NCBI GenBank assembly: GCA_029856635.1
Contig: JAHKLH010000072.1
Span: forward strand, 1-7,777
From: Candidatus Njordarchaeota archaeon
GTDB taxonomy: Archaea; Asgardarchaeota; Njordarchaeia; Njordarchaeales; JAHKLH01
Reading direction: 5' to 3'
Length of the DNA: 7,777 nt
Shown here: positions 1 to 5,075 of the stretch, in pieces
Position numbering within the stretch: position 1 is the stretch's first letter
Layout: the number at the start of each line of letters is the position of its first letter
The notes under the pieces: generated by a model
Told to the model about the DNA's origin: nothing
Databases searched by the model: none
What the model saw: the letters and a program-made list of their open reading frames with translations, nothing else
Translations under genes and position numbers: made by a program

Positions 1-143
1 ATTACATATGCTCATTATGATATTAACAATATTATGTTGTATATTATGTTGCATAGAAGTAAACAGTACTTGTGAACCGTACATTAAAAACTCTTAAATA
101 TTCATTTTCAAATATTCCCATACGAAATTCTAAATATTTTGCT

Positions 144-152
144 TACTCTCAT
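144..152. repeat. Target-site duplication, left copy
   Basis: TACTCTCAT here pairs with TGCTCTCAT at 320-328 (8 of 9 identical), immediately outside the terminal inverted repeats of element 1. Copy C of the repeat carries a single related site (TACACTATA) at the same place. This fits duplication of a 9-bp target on insertion. Confidence 0.6.
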
Positions 153-319
153 CGCTCATGTTGATACTTTTGCACTTTCTTGATAAATCTTAGTTTTGTC
201 TTATTTTGTTGCTAACTTGATTGTAACCCCTAATTTTTTTAAATAATACAACTAATTTGATCACAAAATAAACAAAGAATTATCGAAAAATCATAGGTGC
301 AAAAGTGTCAACATAAGCG
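153..319. mobile_element. MITE-like palindromic element 1
   Basis: A non-coding 167-bp element bounded by inverted repeats of 23 bp (153-175 and 297-319) that match at 21 of 23 positions. The left end begins CGCTCATGTTGATAC and the reverse complement of the right end begins CGCTTATGTTGACAC. The dyad symmetry continues inward more loosely, so nearly the whole element could fold on itself around a centre near 235-242. It is flanked by TACTCTCAT (144-152) and TGCTCTCAT (320-328), a 9-bp direct repeat with one mismatch. Copy C of the surrounding repeat lacks the insertion at the same point (about 5014-5026). It has no coding capacity, so it would need a transposase supplied in trans. It is related to the elements at 3119 and 3397. 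Confidence 0.75.
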
Positions 320-328
320 TGCTCTCAT
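320..328. repeat. Target-site duplication, right copy
   Basis: TGCTCTCAT directly follows the right inverted repeat of element 1 and pairs with 144-152. The exact length (7 to 9 bp) depends on whether the single A/G mismatch is counted. Confidence 0.6.
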
Positions 329-344
329 ACATCTTCGTGAGTTT

Positions 345-691
345 ATTGGAATATTATGCATTTAAAAAATAATTCATACTTTACTAGTCATTTAAATCCT
401 TTGAATGTAACTAGCGCATGATGTTTACGGACTCAGTTTTGGCTTGATTAGTGTTATTGATATATATTTAATGTATAATGTATTACGAATAAATTAAAAC
501 CACATGCATCATCTACAGGTTTATGTGTAGACAATTTTTGGATTAAATGGATTAATTCTGATACTTAAATTACTATAGTACGGTGAGTTTAAGTGATTGT
601 TTATTTTTTCTTCGTGTTATAGTATCTGCCAGAGTATTATATTTCTAATTTGATTTAGTTTATCTCTCATTCAATTTAAGTCAATAAGGTT
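345..691. other. Intergenic stretch with no recognisable gene
   Basis: AT-rich sequence with stops in all frames, no tRNA-like motif, no clear inverted repeat and no family resemblance that I could find. It lies downstream of the DUF4258 gene, so it includes that operon's 3' region. No convincing T-rich terminator is visible on the minus strand. Confidence 0.5.
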
Positions 692-964
692 TTAGATTTT
701 AATCCAATGTCCTGAGACAAGTTTGTTTGATACATACTTGTTCTTCTTCTGTTCTTTCATGTAAAATGCTGTAATTACTATGATCTCTTGATTCTTCTCA
801 TACACAACCATGATCCACTTATCATTTAGTTTTTTAAGTGAGATGAATCTGTTTCTTAGCGTATCCAAATACCTCTCATCTGGATTATTAACTGCCGAAA
901 ACACATCAGTTGAGGAAACTTCAGGGTGAGCAATACTCAGGTGAGGAGAGAGTACAATTTTCAC
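692..964 (-). CDS. DUF4258-like small protein, putative toxin partner of DUF2283
   Basis: A 90-residue protein with the general layout of DUF4258. It has an N-terminal His-containing segment (SPHLSIAHPEVS, His8 and His13), then a VNNPDER stretch like the family's 'V..nPd' turn. Next come paired beta strands ending in KWIMVVYEKNQEIIVITAFY, which corresponds to the 'lvVvye...e.iVITay' core. The usual 'eRgis' Arg motif after the first helix is not obvious, so the copy is divergent. The start is GTG at 964, and it overlaps the upstream gene's stop in a GTGA motif, implying translational coupling. DUF4258 next to DUF2283 is a recurrent archaeal pairing often treated as toxin-antitoxin-like. The biochemical activity is not established, and the toxin role is inferred from context. 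Confidence 0.75.
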   Translation of the reverse strand: MKIVLSPHLSIAHPEVSSTDVFSAVNNPDERYLDTLRNRFISLKKLNDKWIMVVYEKNQEIIVITAFYMKEQKKNKYVSNKLVSGHWIKI

Positions 965-1173
965 TTCTTGGCGCCTACGTACGTCTTAGTGAGTTTTTCA
1001 AGGATTCTCTTTTTAGCATCCCAAATTTCTAAGCCGATTACGGATCCATCTTCGGCAATATAAAGAATCACTCCATCTACTGGTTCTTCAATGTCAACCT
1101 GCTTTTTCTTCGAATCGAATCTCATAAAAAGAATATCATGCTTGGGATCATAGCTGACTAATATTTCATTCAT
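961..1173 (-). CDS. DUF2283 family protein, putative antitoxin
   Basis: A 70-residue protein that fits DUF2283 along its whole length. It has an N-terminal SYDPKHDILFMRF (family pattern 'YD.e.DvLYi'), then an acidic linker with VDGVILYIAEDG, then the hallmark SVIGLEIWDAKKR ('iiGiEIldAsk'), and a short basic tail. It is the first gene of a two-gene minus-strand operon and overlaps the DUF4258 gene by 4 nt. The ATG at 1173 is the natural family start. A TATA-like box lies about 35 bp upstream, giving a short leader. By analogy with other small pairs, the first product would neutralise the second, but the sequence does not show which partner is toxic. Confidence 0.85.
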   Translation of the reverse strand: MNEILVSYDPKHDILFMRFDSKKKQVDIEEPVDGVILYIAEDGSVIGLEIWDAKKRILEKLTKTYVGAKK

Positions 1174-1202
1174 TTAAAACCCCAGATAATAAAGTTACGT
1201 GA

Positions 1203-1213
1203 AGCATAAAAAA
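1203..1213 (-). promoter_or_regulatory. Possible TATA box for the DUF2283-DUF4258 operon
   Basis: On the minus strand the sequence reads CTTTTTTATGC, about 30-40 bp before the DUF2283 ATG. With the usual archaeal spacing, transcription would start roughly 10 nt before the ATG. AT-rich background makes chance matches common. Confidence 0.35.
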
Positions 1214-1379
1214 GTTTGTGAATTTTTCAAAAATATAGGTTCGCTGAATATGATTTTCCAAAAATTTTCCTTCTTAGGCATAATACTACGTGCTTGCATT
1301 AGAGTATCTCAAATAATCATGAATCATGCATGAGATAAGAGACGACTAATAAATAAAGAATACAATGGATATGCTATGA

Positions 1380-1520
1380 TTTTTCTGCATATTTCCTAAG
1401 AGCATCATATGCGTTTTATTAAATATAGTGGACATGAATTCAAAGGAAAACATTGTCGGTGGTATGAAAGATTACACATCAAAAGTAATTCTAAATTCAA
1501 GTACCGCTAGGAGTGTCTAA
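1380..1520 (+). pseudogene. Short decayed ORF shared by repeat copies B and C
   Basis: An open stretch of 46 codons between TGA (1377-1379) and TAA (1518-1520). It contains an internal ATG at 1434 and reads CVLLNIVDMNSKENIVGG, then MKDYTSKVILNSSTARSV before the stop. Copy C encodes the matching peptide with mostly conservative changes (M/I, K/E, I/T, L/I, R/K, S/N) and the same stop. In C one A is missing in the GGAAAAC run, which breaks the frame. The pattern suggests an ancestral protein C-terminus. I do not recognise the family. Confidence 0.35.
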
Positions 1521-1564
1521 TCTTTGACCTTTGTTGAAAATAATACTAGTGGTGATTAGTAAAC

Positions 1565-1666
1565 ATGAAAACCACGAATAAATATAGTGAAATTGCAGAT
1601 GTTAATGTTTATGCTGAAAATTTAAATTTATGGTTTCTATTAGGTGTTTTGGATAGAAGAACTTGA
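1565..1666 (+). pseudogene. Remnant 33-codon ORF in repeat copy B
   Basis: Opens with ATG at 1565 and reads MKTTNKYSEIADVNVYAE, continues to LWFLLGVLDRRT, and stops at 1664-1666. Copy C shares NKYSEIAD with silent third-base differences (TAT/TAC, GCA/GCT) but is then disrupted by indels. It is too short and too decayed for assignment. It may be the continuation of the same ancestral gene as the ORF ending at 1520. Confidence 0.25.
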
Positions 1667-1733
1667 GTATATAATTATTAATTATTTTATTGTGCATGCT
1701 CATTATAACATTAATAATATTATATCGTATACT
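1666..1733 (+). repeat. Imperfect palindrome/hairpin in repeat copy B
   Basis: The left arm starts AGTATATAATTATTAAT and the right arm ends ATTAATAATATTATAT..GTATACT. Between them is a centre containing the palindrome GCATGC. The arms pair with a few bulges. The same structure occurs in copy C (4867-4932) with matching changes in both arms, and its right half occurs in copy A (about 1-50). Confidence 0.55.
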
Positions 1734-1736
1734 ATG

Positions 1737-1921
1737 GAGTATTCCCTTGAGTATAGCTGAGCTTTATGAAATATATGGAATTTTTCATAGAAAGAATTTG
1801 CTCTAAACCTCATATTGTGCATTCTATCGCAGTTTTAGTCAAGTAGAGTATTCCTTAAGCATAATTAAGCCTTATAAAATCTGCGCAAAATTTACTGCAG
1901 GAATAGTTTGCTCTGAACTTG
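1737..1921 (+). repeat. Diverged tandem duplication, about 75-bp units
   Basis: Two direct repeats about 109 bp apart, 1737-1810 and 1846-1920. Both begin GAGTATTCC, followed by TTGAGTATAGCTGAGCTTTAT in unit one (19 of these bases aligned) and TTAAGCATAATTAAGCCTTAT in unit two. Both end near TTTGCTCT(A/G)AAC. Similarity by eye is about 70%. No reading frame is preserved. The rest of 1922-2040 shows nothing recognisable. Confidence 0.5.
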
Positions 1922-2041
1922 TTTTGTTGGAGAGAAGACAAAGGTATGTTCGCATCTTTGAGACGGGATAGGAAAAATTAGGAAATTCCTACTATGGGAA
2001 CATTTCATAATGATTTCAGCTATTAGGGAAATATGTGTTTG

Positions 2042-2049
2042 TTTATAAA
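2042..2049 (+). promoter_or_regulatory. Possible TATA box for the Panacea-like/hicBA operon
   Basis: TTTATAAA, centred about 25 bp before an in-frame ATG at 2070, which would make a leaderless transcript if that start were used. The protein alignment favours a later start (2121 or 2157), so the leader length is uncertain. Confidence 0.35.
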
Positions 2050-2120
2050 GTTAGATAATTAATGCTTAGATGATTTTCATGGTATTGTGGTATATCAGTT
2101 TATTTGTATATATTAGACTT

Positions 2121-2489
2121 ATGATTAAGATATTATTTGAAGAACATGTGAAAAATATGTTGGAGCGTTTTGGCATTGTGAACAAACTTCTTTTGTTGTA
2201 TTTAATAAATAGAGGCGAGGGAAGACTTAGAGAGGAGACGCGTCTTCAGAAACTTGTTTTTCTTTCGGAAAGACATATGCTTGGTAAGCGTATGCGTGGT
2301 TTTACTTATGTTTTTATAAAGTTGCTTTATGGTCCGTATTCACGAGAGCTTGCGCGGGATTTGGAGAATTTGGATACATTAAATTATGTGGATTACTCTC
2401 CTGGAAGAGGCTATTTTGTTACTTTGCGTGGAAAGAAAATTTTGGAAAAATTTTCACATGTTATTCTGCAAAATAAGAATTTTTTTTGA
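2121..2489 (+). CDS. Panacea (DUF4065/SocA-like) winged-helix protein, N-terminal part of a frameshifted gene
   Basis: About 122 residues resembling Panacea-domain proteins, which occur as antitoxins or antitoxin chaperones. The family signature is visible in order: a helical N-terminus (NKLLLLYLINRGEG), TRLQKLVFLSER ('lQKLvfl'), FTYVFIKLLYGPYSRELARD ('f..y.yGPyS.eL..dl'), and YFVTLRGKKILEKF (wing and last helix). Starts at 2070, 2121 or 2157 are possible. The segment 2070-2120 encodes hydrophobic residues with no family resemblance, so 2121 is preferred. The frame ends at TGA 2487-2489 just after a run of eight T (2480-2487). Removing one T lets the protein continue smoothly into the next feature. 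It is therefore probably truncated by an indel, or expressed through slippage. Confidence 0.6.
   Translation: MIKILFEEHVKNMLERFGIVNKLLLLYLINRGEGRLREETRLQKLVFLSERHMLGKRMRGFTYVFIKLLYGPYSRELARDLENLDTLNYVDYSPGRGYFVTLRGKKILEKFSHVILQNKNFF
2480..2487 (+). other. T8 homopolymer at the frame junction
   Basis: Eight consecutive T precede GAG. As sequenced, the upstream frame stops here at TGA (2487-2489). Seven T would fuse the Panacea-like frame to the HicB frame. Homopolymers of this length are hot spots for replication indels, sequencing error and transcriptional slippage. Confidence 0.6.
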
Positions 2490-2892
2490 GATCATAGATG
2501 ATGTTATTGATAAGTTTTCATTAAAAGAGCTTAAGGAATTGTTAGAGTATGTTTATAATTTTCCTCGAGGAATTCGTAAGGATGTAAGAAAAATCTGTTT
2601 TCTTCCAATTGGAACGATAATTCTTGCAAGGCCTATTGAAAAAAATTATGTTGATTTCGTTTTAAGTGATGAAGATTATCTACGGCTTTCAATATACTTC
2701 GATCCCGATGTATTATGGATTAAAACTGTTAGGGTACTAGAAACAGAGTTTTTGCTGGTTAAATATAAAGGTGATAGATTTATATCAGCATTTGCCCCAA
2801 GCCGATTTGGATGCGTGAGTCAAGGAGAAACGGAAGAAGAAGCTATAAGGAATATTAAGGAAGCTATATTGCTATACGATGAGCAAAAATGA
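2488..2892 (+). CDS. hicB: Frame-shifted continuation ending in a HicB-type antitoxin domain
   Basis: This frame has no good start of its own near its beginning. The upstream ATG at 2386 reads antisense-quality sequence in the shadow of the previous gene. With one T dropped from the T8 run, the two frames join as NKNFFEIIDDVIDKF. The C-terminal ~46 residues are a clear HicB fold: LLVKYKGDRFISAFAPSRF, then GCVSQGETEEEAIRNIKEAI, the classic 'GC.sqGdT.eEA..NikEAi' motif. A TTG at 2752 could start a minimal stand-alone HicB, but no strong ribosome site precedes it. The ~87 residues between junction and HicB core (including DEDYLRLSIYFDPDVLW) are open and acidic, and I do not recognise them. HicB binds and inhibits HicA, whose gene overlaps this stop by 4 nt. 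The choice between a fusion and two genes is unresolved. Confidence 0.65.
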   Translation, partial: EIIDDVIDKFSLKELKELLEYVYNFPRGIRKDVRKICFLPIGTIILARPIEKNYVDFVLSDEDYLRLSIYFDPDVLWIKTVRVLETEFLLVKYKGDRFISAFAPSRFGCVSQGETEEEAIRNIKEAILLYDEQK

Positions 2893-3146
2893 GACTACCA
2901 GTAGTATCTGGAAAAGAAGTTATCAAATATCTCAGTAGGATATGCTTTAAGCATATAAGAACACGTGGTTCACATGCTTTTCTTAAGCGCTTAAATTTAA
3001 GAATTATAATTCCACTTCACCCCGAATTAAGCAAAGGAGTTACCAAAAGCATAATATTAATTCTAGAAAAGATAGGATATTCTCGAAAAGAAGCAATAGA
3101 TTTTATACGTAGTGGTATGCTCTTGACGACTCTTTTACGCTTTTGA
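2889..3146 (+). CDS. hicA: HicA family mRNA interferase toxin
   Basis: An 85-residue HicA toxin with a double-stranded-RNA-binding-like fold, expected to cleave mRNA when not bound by HicB. The N-terminus RLPVVSGKEVIKYLSRICF is the typical HicA opening. RTRGSH places the catalytic His at residue 29. IIPLHPELSKGVTKSI gives the conserved 'vPlH.elkkGtl.sI', followed by the last helix YSRKEAIDFIR. The ATG overlaps the HicB stop as ATGA, so the two are probably translationally coupled, antitoxin first. From about residue 77 the codons (MLLTTLLRF and the TGA stop) come from the left end of MITE-like element 2, so the native C-terminus has been replaced. All core residues remain, so activity is plausible. 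Confidence 0.88.
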   Translation: MRLPVVSGKEVIKYLSRICFKHIRTRGSHAFLKRLNLRIIIPLHPELSKGVTKSIILILEKIGYSRKEAIDFIRSGMLLTTLLRF

Positions 3147-3305
3147 GTTTTTCTGATTTCATTGTTTGTTTAATCATCAAATTTAACGCGGGTTTATTGA
3201 TTTCTTAAGTTGCACGCAGAAATTCAAGCTACCCATTCTTCAAATTAAAACCAAACAAAGCAAGAAATTCCTCAAATGAAAACGTGCAAAAAAGTCGTCA
3301 TGAGC
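3119..3305. mobile_element. MITE-like palindromic element 2, overlapping the end of hicA
   Basis: About 187 bp with inverted ends. The left end reads GCTCTTGACGACTCTTTTAC and the reverse complement of the right end reads GCTCATGACGACTTTTTTGC. The symmetry continues inward for about 55 bp per arm (TTGTTTG against CAAACAA, and further). The right end matches the left end of element 1 (CGCTCATG..GA..). It aligns along its whole length, in the same orientation, with element 3, for example CAAATTAA..CAAACAAA and GTCATGAG against ATCATGAG. No target duplication is recognisable in the flanks. No coding capacity apart from donating the last residues of HicA. Confidence 0.65.
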
Positions 3306-3361
3306 GGATATTCTTCTTCATTTTCACCAAAAAATCATTTTCATTAAAATACAACAAAAAT

Positions 3362-3373
3362 CTTATATAAAAG
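3362..3373 (+). promoter_or_regulatory. Good TATA-box match 25-30 bp before element 3
   Basis: CTTATATAAAAG is one of the best archaeal TATA matches in the window. With normal spacing it would start transcription near 3393-3397, the left edge of element 3, with no protein gene following. Because the core is symmetric it could also work leftward. The rest of 3306-3396 shows nothing else. Confidence 0.35.
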
Positions 3374-3396
3374 CATAAGACCTCATTCATGTTAAC

Positions 3397-3584
3397 GCTC
3401 TCGACTATCCTTTTGCGCTTTGTGCATTTTTCCTATTTTTATCATCTATTTACTTACTAAATTGAATGTAGATTAAGAATTTCTAAAGGTTCGCACGAGA
3501 GTTTGCATTAGTTACTCACCAAATTAATAATCAAACAAAACGAAAAATTTCGCAAACGAGAATATGCAAAAAACCATCATGAGT
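3397..3584. mobile_element. MITE-like palindromic element 3
   Basis: About 188 bp, the same length as element 2 and aligning with it end to end at roughly 60-65% by eye. The left end is GCTCTCGACTATCCTTTTGC and the right end is GCAAAAAACCATCATGAG. The right-arm block CAAATTAATAATCAAACAAA matches the corresponding block of element 2. The left boundary is less certain because the two ends pair imperfectly. No flanking duplication and no ORF are seen. A 12-bp perfect palindrome TTCGAGCTCGAA lies just outside at 3598-3609. Confidence 0.55.
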
Positions 3585-3669
3585 AATAAAAATTTTATTC
3601 GAGCTCGAACTATTTAATGTTAAAACAATGGAAATTACTGATTAATCTAAAATTTTTGTTCGGTATTAT

Positions 3670-4200
3670 TTAACATCTTTGTAATTTGGATAGTTCAAGT
3701 AAGAACTTATTAATAATGCCCTTCTTGATCCAAAGTCCAGCATTTATGATCTTTTGCATTAATTCTTTTGCAAGTTCGCATGTTATTATTCTTCTCTTAA
3801 CAGATTCTAGTAGTACGTATAGAACACCATGAGACTCAATATTAAGAAACTTCGCCACCTTCATTGCTATTGAATCATTCGTTAGAAACATTGCATTTGT
3901 GTCTAAAGCCAAGGCAATCGCAGAAAGTTCTCCTTGTGCTAGGATTACTCCCATGTTATTACATATCCTAATAACATAAGTTAATGATTGTTTACTTGGT
4001 GATTTAATTTTAAATTTTCCTTTTTTAAACATGTTTTCTACCTCCCATGCGTCGTGAAATTTTAATTGTTTTCCTCGGATTACTACCTCATCAAATACTT
4101 CTGGTGTCGTAAGGACTTCACTAAAGAGTAAAGTAAGTAAATCTAGTCTCTTTATTTTACCTAAATAAATCAAAGGACCTGCATTTGTAACTACAATCAA
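3670..4200 (-). CDS. DUF3368 PIN-like toxin
   Basis: A 176-residue member of DUF3368, a branch of the PIN-domain nucleases, usually the toxin partner of UPF0175 proteins. Motifs in order are VVTNAGPLIYLGKI at the N-terminus (Asn6 where classical PIN proteins have Asp, common in this branch), TPEVFDEV with Glu38, GELSAIALALD with Glu91 as the central acidic site, FLTNDSIAMKVAKFLNI with Asp109, and HGVLYVLLESVKR. The C-terminal helices end in a LQKIINAGLW-like region typical of the family. Length and motif order are complete, so the gene looks intact. It overlaps the upstream antitoxin stop by 4 nt (ATGA), implying coupled translation. Predicted action is metal-dependent RNA cleavage. The exact target is unknown. 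Confidence 0.88.
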   Translation of the reverse strand: MIVVTNAGPLIYLGKIKRLDLLTLLFSEVLTTPEVFDEVVIRGKQLKFHDAWEVENMFKKGKFKIKSPSKQSLTYVIRICNNMGVILAQGELSAIALALDTNAMFLTNDSIAMKVAKFLNIESHGVLYVLLESVKRRIITCELAKELMQKIINAGLWIKKGIINKFLLELSKLQRC

Positions 4201-4481
4201 AAATCATCGCCGGGATACCTAAATTTTATATTCCTTCTCCGTAATTCCTCCTCAAATGACCTGTAATCGAGTCCTGCAAGCTCGGCAGCACCCCAAAGAG
4301 AAGCTTTTCCATTTACATAGAGCTCTATTGCTTTCTCAAGTCTTAGTTTTTTAATACCAAGTGAAAGTGCTTCATGTAATAGTGTCTCAAGATCTTTGTT
4401 CAAAGTTTTACAAAGTTTTTTAAGTATCATAAGATCCTCTTTAGATACTAATACTACTACCGCACTTTCATTTCGTACCAT
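4197..4481 (-). CDS. UPF0175 family antitoxin
   Basis: About 94 residues. The C-terminal half carries the UPF0175 signature EKAIELYVNGKASLWGAA, followed by ELAGLDYRSFEEELRRRNI ('alelYkeGkiSlgkAAelAgls..eflelL..r.i'), ending FRYPGDDF. The N-terminal half (KEDLMILKKLCKTLNKDLET) is helical and may be a ribbon-helix-helix-like DNA-binding part. A GTG at 4490 is in frame, but ATG 4481 is preferred because a GTGAT (part of archaeal GGTGAT) sits 4 nt before it. It is first in a two-gene operon with the DUF3368 toxin. It probably represses its own promoter as other VapB-like antitoxins do, though no operator is evident. Confidence 0.85.
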   Translation of the reverse strand: MVRNESAVVVLVSKEDLMILKKLCKTLNKDLETLLHEALSLGIKKLRLEKAIELYVNGKASLWGAAELAGLDYRSFEEELRRRNIKFRYPGDDF

Positions 4482-4619
4482 GAGTATCACTCAAAGTATA
4501 ATACTATTTACATTTTGAAATTTTTTAGTTTCCCCTTGAAGAATACATATTTCCTTCATGAAAAGGAATACAATGAATGTATTATGATTTTTCCTACATT
4601 TTTTTGAGAACATTGTATG

Positions 4620-4727
4620 CGTTTTATTGAATATAGTGGACATAAATTCAAAGGAAACATTGTCGGTGGTATGAAAGATAACACATCAGAAGTAACCATA
4701 AATTCAAGTACTGCTAAGAACGTCTAA
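4620..4727 (+). pseudogene. Decayed ORF in repeat copy C, counterpart of 1380-1520
   Basis: The frame ending at TAA 4725-4727 reads NIVGGMKDNTSEVTINSS and then TAKNV. It matches the copy B peptide at most positions and shares its stop. Upstream of the missing A the matching peptide (VLLNIVDINSKE) is in the other frame. Family not recognised. Confidence 0.3.
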
Positions 4728-4866
4728 TCTTTAATCTTTGTTAAAAATAATGTTGTTAGTGACTAGTAAATATGGAAGTCACGAATAAATACAGTGAAAT
4801 TGCTGATGTTTACGCATGAAAATTTAGATTTTTAATCTTTATTAGGTGTTTGGATAGAGGAATTTG

Positions 4867-4932
4867 AGTATTAATTATTAATTATTTTATTGTGCATGCT
4901 CATTATATCATTAATAATATTAATTGCATACT
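4867..4932 (+). repeat. Imperfect palindrome/hairpin in repeat copy C
   Basis: The left arm AGTATTAATTATTAAT pairs with the right arm ATTAATAATATTAAT..ATACT around TGTGCATGCTCA. Compared with copy B, the left arm differs by ATATA versus ATTA and the right arm by TATAT versus TAAT. This keeps the arms complementary in both copies. Confidence 0.55.
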
Positions 4933-5075
4933 ATATCACATAGAAGTAAATAATGCTTGAGAGCAATGTATGGAAAGTCCCTAGATATCTTTACATGAAA
5001 CTCTAAACATTTTGCTTACACTATACATCTTTGTGGATTTTGACTGAAATCACTATAAAGGTTCCTAGGGATCTT

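Larger units (their letters stand above)
1..343. repeat. Dispersed degenerate repeat, copy A (3' part, interrupted)
   Basis: The window opens inside a repeat that recurs at the 3' end of copy C (about 4890-5037). Shared blocks include ATGCTCATTAT near 8-18, CATAGAAGTAAA at 52-63, and a TAAATATTTTGCTTAC stretch at 131-146. After position 328 the match resumes with CATCTTCGTG, where copy C has CATCTTTGTG. The part between is a separate inserted element. The similarity is patchy and AT-rich, so this is an old, decaying copy. No open frame of note is seen in it. The 5' part of the repeat lies outside the window. Confidence 0.6.
1355..1736 (+). repeat. Dispersed degenerate repeat, copy B
   Basis: About 380 bp aligning with 4561-4935 (copy C) with small indels. 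Landmarks shared by both are AATACAATG, a TGCGTTTTATT block (1410-1420), CATTGTCGGTGGTATGAAAG (1451-1470), ATAGTGAAATTGC, TTATTAGGTGT, and TGTGCATGCTCATTAT. Similarity falls away after about 1736, where copies A and C continue together and B does not. No flanking duplication or intact transposase is visible. It may be a decayed mobile element or a duplicated gene remnant. Confidence 0.7.
4561..5040 (+). repeat. Dispersed degenerate repeat, copy C (longest)
   Basis: This copy spans both halves of the repeat. 4561-4935 matches copy B and about 4890-5037 matches copy A. It contains the shared CATTGTCGGTGGTATGAAAG block (4658-4677), the hairpin (4867-4932) and the uninterrupted TTGCTTACACTATACATC site (about 5012-5029), where copy A carries a MITE. 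It has accumulated separate indels, including loss of one A that breaks the shared short ORF, so the copies have been diverging for some time. Confidence 0.7.

Noticed and set aside
1324..1333. Perfect palindrome TCATGCATGA as a regulator operator
   Set aside because: Only 10 bp in AT-rich DNA, not placed at a sensible distance from the DUF2283 promoter relative to other elements. Chance occurrence is likely.
2386..2487. ATG at 2386 as the start of the HicB-containing frame
   Set aside because: Residues from 2386 to the T8 run overlap the well-supported Panacea-like frame and show no family signal, so this ATG is most likely a shadow.
3598..3609. Perfect 12-bp palindrome TTCGAGCTCGAA as terminator or operator
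   Set aside because: No loop and no following T-run for a terminator on either strand, and no second copy near a promoter. Noted only as a neighbour of element 3.
1..5040. CRISPR array or tRNA/attachment site in the repeat-rich region
   Set aside because: Repeats are long, degenerate and irregularly spaced, unlike a CRISPR array. No T-loop-like GGTTCRAATCC motif or cloverleaf was found.
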